A stretch of 64,000 nucleotides of DNA from Gnetum montanum. Lineage: Eukaryota; Streptophyta; Gnetopsida; Gnetales; Gnetaceae. Below are positions 1 through 13,023 of this stretch, one piece after another; the first letter of the stretch is position 1; every line of letters starts with the position of its first letter. The translations under genes and the position numbers were made by a program. The notes under the pieces were generated by a model. It worked only from the letters and a program-made list of their open reading frames with translations, was not told the DNA's origin and made no database searches. The stretch is taken from the NCBI GenBank assembly GCA_015680685.1, contig MNCI01029297.1, positions 607,291 to 671,290 of the forward strand. The letters run 5' to 3'.

Positions 1-1479
1 AAAAACCAAAATCTCCCCTAGTGAGGTAGGGGATAAACTAGGACTCAACCCACCTTCTACCTCTAGTGGGTCCAAAGCACCCCCAACATCACCTTCCTCT
101 AAATCACTAGAAAGGTCAACCATAGCCGACAACTCACAATGTGAACACCGGTGTCCATAAACCATCCAGATAGAGGTCCCAGCAACTGGAGGAGGAGCCC
201 TCGACCTTGTTACCCGCCATAATGCCAATATCAGTCCAAAGTGTTGGTCCCTATGCTATCTCCTCGGCATATCCAAAAAAAAGCATGGTAGATTTACCAT
301 GCAACCAAGCCATAGACAATGCATAAAGGTGAAATGCAACCCCTACAACTTGGACATGTTGTCGGACTGCACAAAGAAATGCTCTGTTAGCTCCACAACG
401 TCTTGCCAGAGCGTTAGGAGCACCAACTTCAACACCTGGCCACTTCCAATTTTGGGGACCAACCCCAAAAAAAAAAGACCACCACATCCTGCAGCCCACA
501 ACCCCTAAGGGAAATCACCTCTTCCCTAGGTAGCAACCCCAACCAGCCCACAATGGACTCTTTTGTGAGCGTAATCCTCACCCCTCGAAACAACGTAACA
601 TCTCTATTTCAATTTACAAGGAAGGCCTATCGGCCAGATCCAATTCCCCTTGTAGCAGAGGAAGCAGGTCTACCCACCCCACATGACTCACCATTCCCCA
701 GAGCACCAAGTTGGCCTGATACCCTTCACAGGTCATCTCAAATGTAGGAGTCACCCCCATCATAGCCTACACCTCCGCCCATTGCCTAACGCCCTAAGTA
801 GTAATCTGCACCAGCGGCAACAATGGTTGACCTTGAAAAACATGACAATTCGACACCTTCCACAGGACCCACAGAATCGCGGCCGCCTTCGAATCACCGA
901 TAATTTTTGAATCTTTTCAGATATTCATTGCCCAAATAACCTGGTCTGTATTCACAATTGAATAAAAAGTGAGTTACCAGATTGACAGCGACCATGCAGA
1001 GGGGACACGTGGCCGCCACATTAACCCCCCACCGCAGAAGTACTACTTTAACCGGTAATGTCACTATTGAATTAACCAAATGAAAACTTTTATTTTTTGG
1101 GAAGTTTTCCTTTCCACAACCCCTACCAACAACATACCTCTGGATATTTGTGCCTAATTAATTGTAGCAGGGAGGCACCTAGCAACCCCCCTTGCATAAC
1201 CATCCTAACATGTCTACAAATTACCTTCTAGACATGTGAATCCTGCAACCTATCCACCCAACGCTGGTACTTGCCCTCTACCACACTGATCCATTGAGCT
1301 TGAAGAGGACCTAACCTAATGAGCTTATTTACCAAGGTATGAAACCCCATGTCAATTATGTCCTAAAACTTGGGAACTCCCAAGCCCATAACATTATTCA
1401 GGCAAGCCACGACATCCCACTTCAACAAATGCAATCTATGCCCCACTTTTCCCCTTGACCACGTGAAAATGCATATAAT

Positions 1480-2720
1480 CTGGTCAATTCACTTGACAAT
1501 ACCACTCGGGGGGTTAGCAATAGAAGTCGCATACCTAGCCATGGCAAATAATACAAACGTAGCAAGCAAAGCCCTCCCATGCCGGGTCAGAAATTGGCAT
1601 GTCCAATGATCCACCTGCTTCTGTAGCCACTGTAGTAGCCCACACCAGGCTTGTCTCCTATGCCAATCGTACATTGGAAGTCCCAAGTACAAGTCCTCAT
1701 GCAATCTAGGTAAACCCCCCAAATCTTGCAAGATCAACCCCTTCACCTTGGTAGACGCATTCAACAAGTGAACAACAAACTTGCCTCTATTGATTTCCAA
1801 CCCAATCTCCATAGCCATATGCTTCAACAGGCGATTGATCGCCATAGCTTGGGGGACCACCGCCTAAGAGAAAAGAATAGTGTCATCCACATAGTGTTCA
1901 ACTAGGCTCATAACCCCCTCAATCTCCAAGCCACTAACCCCCTCCACCTCATAGTATGCCTACAAAGTGTTCATAACCAGTATAAAAAGGTAGGGTGACA
2001 TTGGGTTCCCCTATCTTAACCCCCTACCTGGAGAGGAGAACCCCCTACCTGGAGAGGAGAACCCCCACAACTTCCCATCTAGATCTAAGAAAAAGCCTCG
2101 GATGATTGAATGGATATGCATAGCTTTACCAAATCTAGGTGGAAACCTTTCCTTAGCATGATCTCTTGCAAAGCCTCCCAAAACACAATATCATAGGCTT
2201 TAGAAATATCTAATTTAAGGCACATATTTGGATATCGTGATAGTCTCAAAGAGTGCATAACCTCCTGCACCAACAAGATCTGGTCCTGAATGTGCCCACC
2301 CTAAATAAAACCCACCTGATTGGGTCCTACCAATCATGGCATAAGAGGCCCCATCCTGGCCACAAGCATCTTCAAGAAAAGACAGAGAAGGATGTTGCAA
2401 ACCCCAATCGTCCAGACGTCCAGAAATGCAATGGCTCCATAGCGCTATTAAACTTTGGTATAAGCACGATATGAGAGTAATTGATTTCCGTGCACACCTG
2501 TTGCCATCTTAGCATAGCGTTGAATGAATCTAGAATACTCTCCCCAAGGATATCAATGAAAGCTCTGAAAAATTCCATTGGCCACCCATCCAAACCTGGC
2601 CCCCTACCTAGCTTCATTAAACCCAGAGCCTCTTCTAATTCCAACATGTAGAAAGGGGCTAGAAGATGACAGTTATCCTCCTCATGCATAACAACATCCA
2701 TAGGGACAAACATAGGCCTC
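1480..2720 (-). pseudogene. LINE-A ORF2 reverse transcriptase domain
   Basis: RT signatures in order: GRGPGLDGWPMEFF, NYSHIVLIPK, CLKLDISKAYDIVFWEALQE (first catalytic Asp), a doubled FSSPGRG block, LVEHYVDDTILFS (catalytic YxDD) and GLEINRGKFVVHLLN. A perfect 21-bp tandem duplication (2020-2061) repeats FSSPGRG in frame just before the LRxGxPMSP motif. Confidence 0.85.
2020..2061 (-). repeat. 21-bp perfect tandem duplication in LINE-A RT
   Basis: Two identical units (2020-2040 and 2041-2061), each CCCCCTACCTGGAGAGGAGA plus A, doubling FSSPGRG in frame. Confidence 0.95.
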
Positions 2721-3249
2721 ACCAACCTGCTCTTCCAAATATTAGACCAAAAATCCATCAAAGTTTGAGCAACACGTTGACCTTCAATAATTTCCTATCC
2801 CTAAAAGGAAAGACCGTTAATCTTCTTGGACAATTTTGCAAACATGGCAGCTGTAAAGAAAAATCGTGTGTTCTAGTCCCCTTCTTTCAACCACCATACC
2901 TAACCCCTCTGCCTCCAGTAAGCCTCAACCTCCCTAGCCACTACCCAAATTTGAGCTAAAAACCTCACAAGCAACCTTGTGCAAATCCTTACCAACTTCC
3001 TACTCCACTTGTATCTCCACCAACCGTTGCATGAGTCTCCCCCGAAGAGATCTAAACAAATATTTATCATCAACACTAATTTGTCTCAAGGCTTGCCTAA
3101 GTTGGTTCGGCCCTCACTTCAAAAAATCTCAGGGGTTCATCTTCTGGAATGTCCCCCAGATATCCTCCAACATTGGCCGCAGCCAAGGCTTATGGATCCA
3201 ATAACATTCAAAGTGAAATAGAGCAGCCTTCCTCATAGATACATCACCT

Positions 3250-3914
3250 ACAGCCCATAGAATTGATCTATGATCAAACGCCTTGCATTCTTGTCTTGTT
3301 GCCACCACTCCTTGTCATGATGACATGAGAGCTGACCCAAACACGATCAATCTTAGTCATGATTTGCTCACTCCCCTTTCATTGATTACTCCACATGAAC
3401 TGGCATCCACAAATCTCCAAGTCAACCAAATCATGTGCTTCAAGGAACTACAAGCACTCCTGAGCACCAAGGGGTCTTGGGCCCCCGCATCAAACTTCTC
3501 CCACTTGTAAAGCCCTTGATTGAAATCCCCTACTATAATCCATAGTCTCAAATCTCAAACCAAGGGAGCAATCCTTTGAAGCGCTTGCAACCGTTCTTTC
3601 CAATGTTGAGCACTGTAAAAATTCGTTATCCAAATTCTAGTATCCATAAGGTGTACCATAAGGCTCCACGTGGAGCAATCAATGACCTCAAAATGCCCTT
3701 GTGAGAGCAAAGCAAGTCCTCCAGCTCTTCCTCGACTAGCCACAACTTGAACCTGCCACCCCAACCACCTGAGCCAATGGACATCCTGCTGCTAGAGCCT
3801 GGTTTCTTGCAAGCAGACAACATCACACTTTTCCTTATTCATAATTTCTTTAAGGGTATTTCGTTTATAGGAGGTTCCCTACCCCTTGCAATTCCATGAG
3901 AGGATTCTCATGTC
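3250..3914 (-). pseudogene. LINE-A ORF2 endonuclease domain
   Basis: Apurinic-type endonuclease signatures in order: [10 protein letters not shown] at the start, CDVVCLQETRL (catalytic Glu), IVGDFNQGLYKWEKF, and FDHRSI near 3260. These are the N, E, GDFN and DH motifs of L1 endonucleases, which nick target DNA. Frameshifts and stops break the frame. Confidence 0.8.
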
Positions 3915-4479
3915 CTACTTGCTGCACATTTCTTGTAAACCTCCTTGAGGATTGGGTGAACCCCCAAGTCAACCTCCATCTGTCTTTTTGGCTTGGGACA
4001 TGGAAACTAACGAATGCCCCACCTTGCTAGCATCTAGTGAAACCAGAAAAGGTCCTTCATTTATGGCACCCCCCATTGCAATCTCCTCCAACGAGGGTAA
4101 GGGACCCTCCCTAACAACTGAAACCCAACTACCAAGAGGGGGGAGTTCCCCTCGACCCTTGACCAGAAAACACCGACGACTAAAATCCACCCTTTATGGG
4201 CAACCCTAAGGACCCTAACGACCTTGGAGATCACAATGACCTAGGCGAAACCAATGAAATGTGACTCGGACTCTCCACCCCACAAAACTCCTTGCGAAAT
4301 TTCCAGCTCAACCGAATCACCCTCCTCTATCTCAACCACCATCACCCTCACCTTGCGTGCTCTATCCTAGGGCCCTCACCTCAATAATGCCCTAAACCTA
4401 CATCGTCCGTTTGGGCCCCAAGTCCCCACCCCCAAGGGGCCCACGTCCTAAGTCAACCCCCTAGGCAAACTCCCTTGCA

Positions 4480-5450
4480 GGTTACAATTGTCCATCTTGC
4501 CCCCTTTCTTTGAGCCTAGCCCTTTCCAACCCATCTTACAGTTTGTAGTCTGATGCCCCGGCTTGCCACATGTGTCGCGATGTCGAGTCCCATAAGACTT
4601 CGTAGCCTCTTGAGGTTCTGTGGCCACACTTTCATATTCAACCCTCACCCTCTCCACCCCCAAGGAAAGTTCAAGGACAACCTCGTGAACCAATTCCACA
4701 AGTGGAAGCAACCTCCACACACAAAATCTTGCAAATCCCATCCTTGCCAAGGAATCAATATCTCGGTCAAAAGAGATAAAATCCCCGAAGAACCCAACAA
4801 GGGTTCTAAGGAACTCTACCATCCAAAGCTCCCATAGGATACTAGACACCCGAATCCAAACAAGAGCCCTCAAAAACAAATTCAGGTCCCGATGGGCTCT
4901 CGGCCACCAATGAGTTAGGGCAAAATCCCACACCCCAAAGAACCACGACCCACTCATCAAGACCCTATCTCTATCCAGCACCAATTGGAAAACAATCAAA
5001 AAGAGACCACCAAGGCGGCAACGTACCTCCACGGGGCAGAAACCCCAATGCACGATGATCCATTTCTTAACCAGGTCAAAAGGAGGAGGTGCCCCTGCCG
5101 AAACGAATTACCAATGAGGCTCAACTCCACTGTCCTCAGGCTTGCACCAGAGGGTGCCTTCATACAGAGCCTCATCATTTCATCTGCCCGCAAACATTCC
5201 TCCACACCCCCATCCCCTAGGCACCAAGATACCTCCGTCCACCCAGCCTTGGCCCCTCCACCACCAAAGCCCACATGCTACCCCTCCACACCCTACACAA
5301 CGTTCTCCCTTGTCGACCCCTCCAACCCACTAGCTATGCCAAGCAGCGCCCCACCTGCACCAACCGCACCACAACTACCCTCCGCACTAGGACAGCTCCC
5401 CACACTCTCTGCATTCTTGCTCATCACTACCCCAATTTTGTCAACGTGTC
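4480..5450 (-). pseudogene. LINE-A ORF1, gag-like RNA-binding protein (DUF4283 type)
   Basis: A Gly/Ala-rich N-terminus is followed by a DUF4283-like core (ELSLIGN, then a frameshift, then HWGFCPVEVR, FLRALVWIRV, FLRTLVGFFGDFISFD) and a degenerate CCHC knuckle (RDTCGKPGHQTTNC) in which the first Cys codon has become Arg. Plant L1 ORF1 proteins bind element RNA. The longest open piece is 201 residues (4448-5053). Confidence 0.7.
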
Positions 5451-5599
5451 TGTCTACAACTATTTGCAACTCTCCCCAATTAATGTTTTCTTCTTGAACG
5501 TGTTATGCTTAGGAGAGTTGTACTTTTTCCATCTCATCCAACTTCTCCACATAAGAGTTAGTTTTTCTACTAGTGCCATGGACAAATTTGACTTGCATT

Positions 5600-8500
5600 C
5601 TAATTCAATTGTCAACCATTGGATGCCTTCTTGCTTTGTGGTTGCTACATACAAGCACTATTACACACACTTGTTTTACACATTCACCACACGCTAGAGT
5701 GGTTGTATGTTTAACACTCCAAATGTTCTGCACACAGTTATACTCGATGTCACTAGATGTAATGCATATAACTCTCTATTTCTGTATTATACCATCTTCA
5801 TAATCCTTGGAAATCTCTAAGGAAATGTCTCTAATTCCATGCTTAGCATCGATTGTACTAAACTAAGCTCTTCCCATAATGATAGGGAATTCTTTGTTGC
5901 TATTTCCCACATGAATTGCTAGGAAATCTAATGGATATGACCACCCACTAATGGTGGTCACAATGTCCTCCACTTGTTCCAACGCTATAGTGATGGATTG
6001 ATCAACAAGCTTCAATCTGAATTTGCACTTTTTCATAGGCTGTAGGTTTCATGCCTTGTACATTTCTTGACATACTAGATTGACTTTGAAACCTAAGCCC
6101 AAAAGAGCTTTGCTTTGCAAATTTCAAGTAATCTGCAAATAAAAAAAGGGGCTTTGCAGATCTATTCTTTTCTAATGAAGGGTTCCTAATTTGATCTAAT
6201 CACTCATAGCATGAATGAGCATGATAGTCTGGACATTTGAGTTTTGGTTTAAAGGAAGTCCTAGCTCCTTTGAAATGTTGGAGAATGTTGAAGTTGGCTC
6301 TAGGGCCACAACTACAAGTTCCTACATTGGATTAGATGGATTGATAGGTCCACTAGCTCCCTCCAAATTCCTAGGAACTACCCTACAGAAGGGATGCACT
6401 TCCAAGGCTTGCGCTTAAAGCTACTAGCACTATCATCCACCTACATGTAAACAACATGGGTTGCATTATTTTATGACTGTGGAGGTAGCTTACTTTGAAT
6501 TGGTGGAGGTGGTGTTGGAAGAAGAGAAGTGTGAAAACATTGAGGATGTTATAGAGGTTGGTGAACAGCATAAGATGGTGATTCAATTCTTGGCGTGGTG
6601 GGCCTATGGTACTCTAGTGGATAGTAGTAAAGTAAAGGTGCATGAGCAATGACACCGCTTGAAGATAAAGGCTGTTGAACATAATAGCCATAAGGGACTA
6701 GTTATTTATAGGGATATTGTTGCTTGGGTGGTGGCATCCCCCACAACTATGGGTTTTGCAATGCTAGTGATATTACTCCTATGGTTGAAGAGAAGCCCCA
6801 CTTGGATAGTCTTATTGTTGGTAGGATTATTTGAAATTACCTTGAGGATAAGGCAAGATCCTTGACATCTACTTCTTGACAAACCTTGGGTTCAAAGCCT
6901 AGGCCCCTAATTTCTGCAAGTGTGTCATGATGGAGCAACATCCCTTAGGATGTTCATATTGGCACACATTGCACATGTCATCTCCTTTTGATTTAGAATC
7001 AACAACATTTTACACAATGGCATCTTTCTCTTTCTACCTGTCTCCTTTTCCTTTTTGTTCTTCTCTCTTGCTAGTCTCTGCTTTGTCTTTTTCTCCAATA
7101 TCTAGAGTGTAGATGCAAATTTTTCATCCACAAAATACCACATTTTCTCAACCTTGGCTGCAATTTCTAAAATAGACTTCTGAATTGATAAGGTTTCTCT
7201 TTGAATCACTTTCATCATCAAATGTTTTTCCCACACATCACAAGCATGAACACCCTTTTTTTGAAGGGATGGATTGATGTTATACTCTTTTGCACTTTCC
7301 CTTTCTTTGAATTCTCAATTCCTCCTTGGCTACCTAGTCAATGAGTCATTCGATTTGATGTGCTTGCATTTCAAATAGTCTCCCTTGGATATAGACCCCA
7401 AAAGTCCCATGTGCCTTATTCGGCAATCCATCTATGATGTGCCTCAATTGTTTCCTTTCAAAAAAACCATGGCTTAAGCTACATCAAGTGATTTATGATT
7501 TCCTTGCCACCATCCTTAGATTTTCTCCCTTAAGTTGGACACTCTGGAGTAAGTCTAGTACATGTCATTGAACAGTTCCAACATTGTGCACCATCAACAG
7601 ATGGCATCTACGTCTAAGAATTTGTACTAGCTTTCTACTTTTCTGATTAGTATCCTTGGAAAGATCTTAAGCTTTTGTCATTCATGTTCAATATTCTACA
7701 ACACATTGGCATCATGGAAGCCTTGCAGATGTTTCTACAAATCCACATTGTAGCCTCTGTCACATCTAAGAATATTATTCATGTCTAGCCACTTGATGTA
7801 GTTCTTCCTTTAATGCTTGGTCAAAATGTAAACAGTCTCCTTGATTTTTAATCATTCTCCTAGTAGCCAACAATGGTTCATCATGGTCCTCTAGTTGATT
7901 GGAATATTCATTGCAATCATGACCCCTTTGGTGATCTCTCCTATGCCTTCTTCCATGTCTATGATCACAACCCTTATTTCTACCTCTATCTTGATCTCTG
8001 TCTTTGCATCCATTTCTATTTTTGCCAAGCTATCTATCCTAGTTTCCTCTTACATCCCTGCCTAGTTATCTATCTTGGCCCCTACATGTGGCTCTTCCTC
8101 CTAGTCTATGCCCATCCTCATTAAAGCTTGATAATGAGGATGATGAAGAGGATGAAGAACTAGGAGAGCCATGCTAGCTTGATCTCTATCCTTAACCCCT
8201 TTGGTTGTCTCTTCTTTGCTTGCTAGAGGCCCTCCAAGTATTAGATCCTATTCTTCGCCTTCCATGGTTGCTTGCCTAGATTGAGTATAACCAAGGGTTG
8301 CCTATTTCATCAATGTTAAAGATAAGAGGATGTTGTTGATGGAAGCTCCCTAATTGGTAACTAGTATCCTCCTTTTTTTGATTGGTACATCAATGGAATA
8401 GTAGTGTACTTGCCCTTGGAAAGTTCATGACAAGTCTCCACAAAGCAATCTTGCTTATGACAAGCTTTTGTGGGCTTGTATGCCTTGTACATTTCATCAA

Positions 8501-8795
8501 ACACTTTGTATTCATCTACAGCAATCTCTAAAACGTTCCTCATCAATGTTGCTATCATCATTAATTGTGCTACTATGTTGCTATGTGGGTCACACCATCA
8601 TATCTGTTCATCCTAATGGAAGACGAAGCCAAACTCTAGATAGTAAGGATCTACATGATGGTGGATAACGTTCACTTGATAGGGTAAATCATCATCATCA
8701 TTGTTGTAATTTGTTATGTTAGTGTTCCTTGCAATATTATCAATAGCAATAGGGAAATCAAGAGGAAAATCAATCTTGCAAGAAGTAGACATGTT
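5600..8795 (-). mobile_element. Ty3/gypsy gag-protease relic (Gypsy-A)
   Basis: A gag-like frame starts near 8790 (MSTSCKIDF) and includes a 66-residue open piece at 8361-8561. Charged, decayed nucleocapsid-like sequence follows at about 8160-6500. A retropepsin-like segment lies at about 6000-5800: SYPLDFLAI, FPIIMGRA and FSTIDAKHGIRDIS. The same PR pattern recurs in the gypsy relic at 25.9-26.0 kb. Reverse transcriptase and integrase are absent here; LINE-A abuts where pol should follow. Many stops; old. Confidence 0.6.
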
Positions 8796-8799
8796 TGAT

Positions 8800-9500
8800 T
8801 AATGCATATTTTATCGATATTAGTTATTTCTTGAAGATAAATAGTTAAGACTCTTCACAATGATTTTGTATAATATATCTTTCTAAACTATCAGCACCAT
8901 CGGCAACAACAACATCAAATGATGATTGGTGAGTATGCCCAATGCTCCATCATATGATCTACAAGCATCGCATTAGACCGTGTCGTAATCTATAGACAGT
9001 TACTAATATTGGTGTTTAGGAGGTTATTCAGCAAATTGATTATCATTGTCTTCCCACTTGAACTACTAGTGGTTCTAGTTCATATGGTTTAATCCATAGT
9101 CAGGCATATGATTATAATGTTGTAATGGCTAGGAAATAAACTCGTTAAAAGTACAAAAATCAACTAATCTAATTAATGATAGAAATAAATCCTAGTCTAG
9201 CCTAAGGGCAATGAGTATCCATTCCAAATTTGTTGTATGTCTTGAACTCATGAAACCATTGCTATGATTACCAAGTATTTACTACTATATGTACCAAGCA
9301 ATAGCACTACTAAGATTACCAAATGATAATGTGTTAATGCTTGAAATCAATCATGCTAATTTTGCCATGTTTATATGTGTGGAAATGTAAACATTAATCT
9401 AACTTGCACCAGAAAGTAAATCTAAACTAAGTTAGAGTGCTGCAATAAAGGAAATATCGCACCTGCATGAATAATTGTTTATCAATAAAGAACTTCGCTT
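8800..9500 (-). mobile_element. LTR-like segment upstream of Gypsy-A gag
   Basis: Several blocks in this stretch match, in the same order and orientation, 62040-62700 in the LTR at the right end of the window. Examples are GTTTGATTAAT at 8797, the TCTTCCCAC block at about 9050, and AGCCTAAG..ATGAG at about 9200. I read it as the 5' LTR of Gypsy-A; the exact termini are not visible. Confidence 0.5.
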
Positions 9501-9667
9501 GTATCCGTTAACCACCAATTATTTTTAGCAGAGTTATTATTTTCTATGTATTCTACAAGGGGTGATTTGGAAGATCTATATTATTATATATTTTTCAAGT
9601 GATTTTTCAATCTAATAGAGAAAATTCTAATAATTTCAGCAACATAACATGTACCACAAATGGAAAG

Positions 9668-9835
9668 CACGGACTGTTGGCTAGTTGGTTAGTTTGCACA
9701 GCTTTGTACTCACAAGTGTTAGGTTCAAAGCCCAGTACTAGCACCCCCTTTGCATTTGCTACTTAGTTGCAAGCCTAGGGGCATGTCCAAGGTAGACCTA
9801 ACCTTTCTGAAAAAAAAGGAAAAGAGAAAAAAGCC
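9668..9835 (+). mobile_element. tRNA-derived SINE
   Basis: An RNA polymerase III promoter is visible: A box TGGCTAGTTGG (9678-9688) and B box GGTTCAAAGCC (9722-9732), 33 nt apart as in tRNAs. A short body and an A-rich tail (about 9810-9832) follow. No clear target-site duplication. The tRNA-like head does not fold into an obvious functional tRNA. Confidence 0.6.
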
Positions 9836-9839
9836 ATTT

Positions 9840-11095
9840 GCCATAGGATACCATTAATACAAGAAAAGCTTATGATTTTTTTTATTTTATTTTTTGGAAA
9901 GTATATCATTATTTTGTAAATTTTCTAAAGTGATTTCCTTTGACTTTTCAAAGGCTTGGCGACTGCCGCTGCTGGATAATTAGGAGCAAAAACATTAACT
10001 TTTAAAAGACCAACCCTTGTTGCATGCTGTGATTAAAATATTTAAAAGAAAATTTTAAAATTGCACAGATTAAGTTAGGTGCAGGAAAATAGGCAACGGT
10101 AATTTTAAAGGAAAATATTTTCCTGATCTCAATAAACTGAAGCCATTACAACTAAGGGAAAACTCTCCAGATCAGAAGAGACTCAATAACGATCTATTGA
10201 ATAGAGTTCAGCATTAGCCAAGTGTATTTTCTGCTGAGTTGTTCTTTACAATAATCATTGATGCCATCTAGCATAAGTAGTACTACGCACCCACACAGTA
10301 ATATCTTATCATAATTAAAAACAGCATTAATTTCTGGAAGACAATATAGCATACATTAGTGCATATGGTAACAATTGAAAAGCTATGCCCCTAACATCGA
10401 AAATAACAAATGATTATGACAAAACATGCCTAGACTGCAACCAAACATCTAAACAAGATGGTGAACCTGTTGTCGGAGGCTTTAATTCTCCTGCAGCGGC
10501 ATATTTACCCATTACTCCACCACACCTACGTGTACGCATTGTAAATTACATTCAGTATTGATATTAAAGCTTCATACTCTACATATTTGAACTTGAAACA
10601 AGACATGTAATAATTTTCAGTTCCCACACAAATATGAACCACATCTTCAAGTTTTATCAGAACAGCAATTAACAATGCATCTTTTGTTATCACTTTAGTG
10701 TAAGGCCTTTGAACAATGCATATCGTAAATCATAAAAGTATATTGCAATTATAGAAGCAACAATATTACTACTTTAGGGGGAACCTTAGAATTCAGGACT
10801 CGGTTAACATGTTTTCAGGAAGAAGACAATTCAAAAAGGAATTATGATTATACGAGTAGCTATAACCGATTAAAGAATTTTTTAACCCCAAAAAACAAAA
10901 ATATCAAATTTAGAGACATACAAAGCAGAACTAAATAACTACAATAAAACTTTAATCCAATTTGATACCATCAATAACAACATTGAATTGACAACAACGG
11001 TAGTTGCAAAACATGACATGTGACGGCCACTACATTGCCAAACATGAGCAAACAATGAACAAGGATATGGATGAAAATAAAGTTAACTAGAAGGC
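9840..11095. other. AT-rich intron sequence, nothing recognised
   Basis: Part of GI intron 5. No open frame or domain, and no repeat I can name; possibly very old transposon residue. Confidence 0.5.
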
Positions 11096-11099
11096 TAGA

Positions 11100-11320
11100 T
11101 TGAAATGGAATCATGGATTCTCTATTCATAGCAAAGATTTTCACTTCCAGATTTTTGCAGACAATTTAGGTACAAAGTTGAATTTAGGTTCATCTTATCA
11201 TCCTCAAACAAGTAACTTAGTCATTGCAACTAGAAGGTCACTTCACCCTCCAAAGATCAGTATCTCTACGTTAATGTCACCTAATGCTTGGCCATTGTGC
11301 TTCAACTAATCAGCTTTGGC
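11100..11320 (+). pseudogene. Ty3/gypsy integrase fragment
   Basis: A 69-residue frame contains FADNLGTKLNLGSSYHPQTS, the LGTKLxxSSxYHPQTDGQ hallmark of the gypsy integrase core around the catalytic region. The flanks are decayed and no other domain of this copy is visible. Confidence 0.55.
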
Positions 11321-11324
11321 TCCT

Positions 11325-12370
11325 TATCTAACGTGATGAGCTCCTCCATCTCTACAAAGATGACATCTTGCAAGAATACAATCCTTCATTGTTGTGGAAA
11401 GAAGACATTGTAGTCTTTTGTACTTGTGTCATACTTTATTCTCGTGCAATTTATTCTCGTGCTCAAGAAAGAAGAATGCATAGCAACATGAACAAAAAAT
11501 TCCAAACCTTTCACAAGAGATGCATTTTGTAGCATTTTGTGTCCATCTTTCATTAGGTACTTTTCTATGCTTTTCTAGGAAATTGTTAACAATTTCAATT
11601 ACTGTGTTTAGCCCTTCTCCAAACAAATAGGCAAGTGGCTTCTTAATATTAGCATTGATTTGACTATATCAACAAGTGTTATATACATTCATTCAACCAA
11701 AACATTTGTTGTGGTGGTCCTAGCACTATCATCTTATGTGTAACCCTTTTCTTTTTTAAAAGCTTTTTCAATTTCTTGAAGACGCTTGTAACGCCACTAC
11801 TTTGGAGAAGCACTACTCAGAACAACCCTTGAGTTTGAAAGTAGCAAAGCATTCTAGAGCAGAACCAACATGGACTACACTTCAATGATTACAGCACTTG
11901 CAAGCACAGCACTTGCAAGCACACACAAGTGCACACAACATGTTAGTCTAAAGGTTAGGAGTGTTGCAAGTACAACTTCAGCAATCATACACATGACAAG
12001 ACCAATGAAATGCACACACATGAACAACCACGAAAGAGCACTAACATACATACAATACACAAAGGAATCAAAGTCATGTAATTCTTAGTGTTATGGTTGA
12101 GATAGCATGTAACCCGTACAGATCTCCACACTCTTTCTAGCCCTGTTCTGGAAGGGAAGCAACCTTCAAACCACCAACAAAGCATACTCTTTACACTCTT
12201 GTAGTACCCCACATTTGTACATGTGACATAGTACTCCGTGAAATACTTAGACTTTAATTTGTTTTAAAGCTTACATATATATTTGTATATGTGTTAATGC
12301 TTCTAAGTAATATGAAGAATTTTGTTTGAGTGACAAAAGCAAGATTATGATTTATCTATAATTTCATTTT
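11325..12370. other. Unannotated intron sequence
   Basis: No coding signal recognised. One short tandem pair (ACAGCACTTGCAAGC twice, near 11890-11918) and AT-rich DNA. Confidence 0.45.
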
Positions 12371-12379
12371 AATTATTTA

Positions 12380-13020
12380 TTATTTCAAGTTAAATATATA
12401 TAGCTGGAACAACAAATGAACAATTACAACAAGAAGACAATAGCTGAAAGAGCAAATCAACAAGAACAAAGGACGATTGTAGCTAAAGCAGTAAATAAAC
12501 AACAAGAAGAGAAGACTATTGCAACAAAGAAAGATTGTGGCTGATACATAAATTGACAAATCAAAAGGAAACTTGAGCTGAGCAGTAATCCAATATAGTA
12601 ATTAATTGTTCTTGGTAAGCAAGAAGGTAACATGAATCCTTCTCTTACTATGTGTGATAGACAACATTGGCTGATAATCTCAATATCTCAGCTCTTCTCT
12701 TTTCTTTGCCTTGAATATCATTTTATGTTAGAATCAACTTTGACAAGATTTGTTGTTAAGATTTTGGATTGTCAAATCCTTAATTTTGTTGATGAATCTC
12801 TCCACCTGTCCTCTACACTCTCAACTCTAAATGACTTGGATGAGAGTTGTTTTCATAACAATTTGGGTAACAAGGGCCAAGGATCCCTTATATGAGGATT
12901 GATACTACTGGTAGAAAGTGAGAGTATCCCTGGGCCCATGTCTATTTTGTGATTTTCTAAAATTTACAGAATTGTTGAATTCTTGGTTCCTGGCTAGAAA
13001 ATTGGCTTGATGATCACCTT
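12380..13020 (+). repeat. LTR-like repeat, copy A (inverted relative to 43.6-45.8 kb)
   Basis: Shares long similarity, in opposite orientation, with 43640-45760. Examples: AATTAATTGTTCTTGGTAAG near 12600, GTGTGATAGA near 12650, CCAAGGATCCCTTATAT near 12880, AGAGTATCCCTGGGCCCATG near 12922. Copy B has the TATA-like CCTTATATAAGG where this copy reads CCCTTATATGAGG. A TATA box inside a repeat of this size suggests an LTR, but no coding region is attached and the termini are not resolved. Confidence 0.5.
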
Positions 13021-13023
13021 GAA

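Larger units (their letters stand above)
1..5560 (-). mobile_element. Near full-length L1-type LINE relic (LINE-A), 3' end beyond the left edge
   Basis: In minus order it shows ORF1 (about 5450-4480), endonuclease (about 3914-3250), reverse transcriptase (about 2720-1480), a C-terminal zinc finger (about 1079-880) and the start of a C-terminal extension (about 750-1). Every domain has frameshifts and stops, so it is dead. It belongs to the dominant LINE family of this window. It lies in GI intron 5, in the same orientation as GI. Confidence 0.85.

Noticed and set aside
4985-5497. 170-residue plus-strand Pro/Ser-rich frame
   Set aside because: Antisense shadow of the Gly/Ala-rich LINE-A ORF1 N-terminus.
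6888-6910. GGGTTCAAAGCCTAGG resembling a pol III B box
   Set aside because: No A box at the right distance; lies inside Gypsy-A gag relic.
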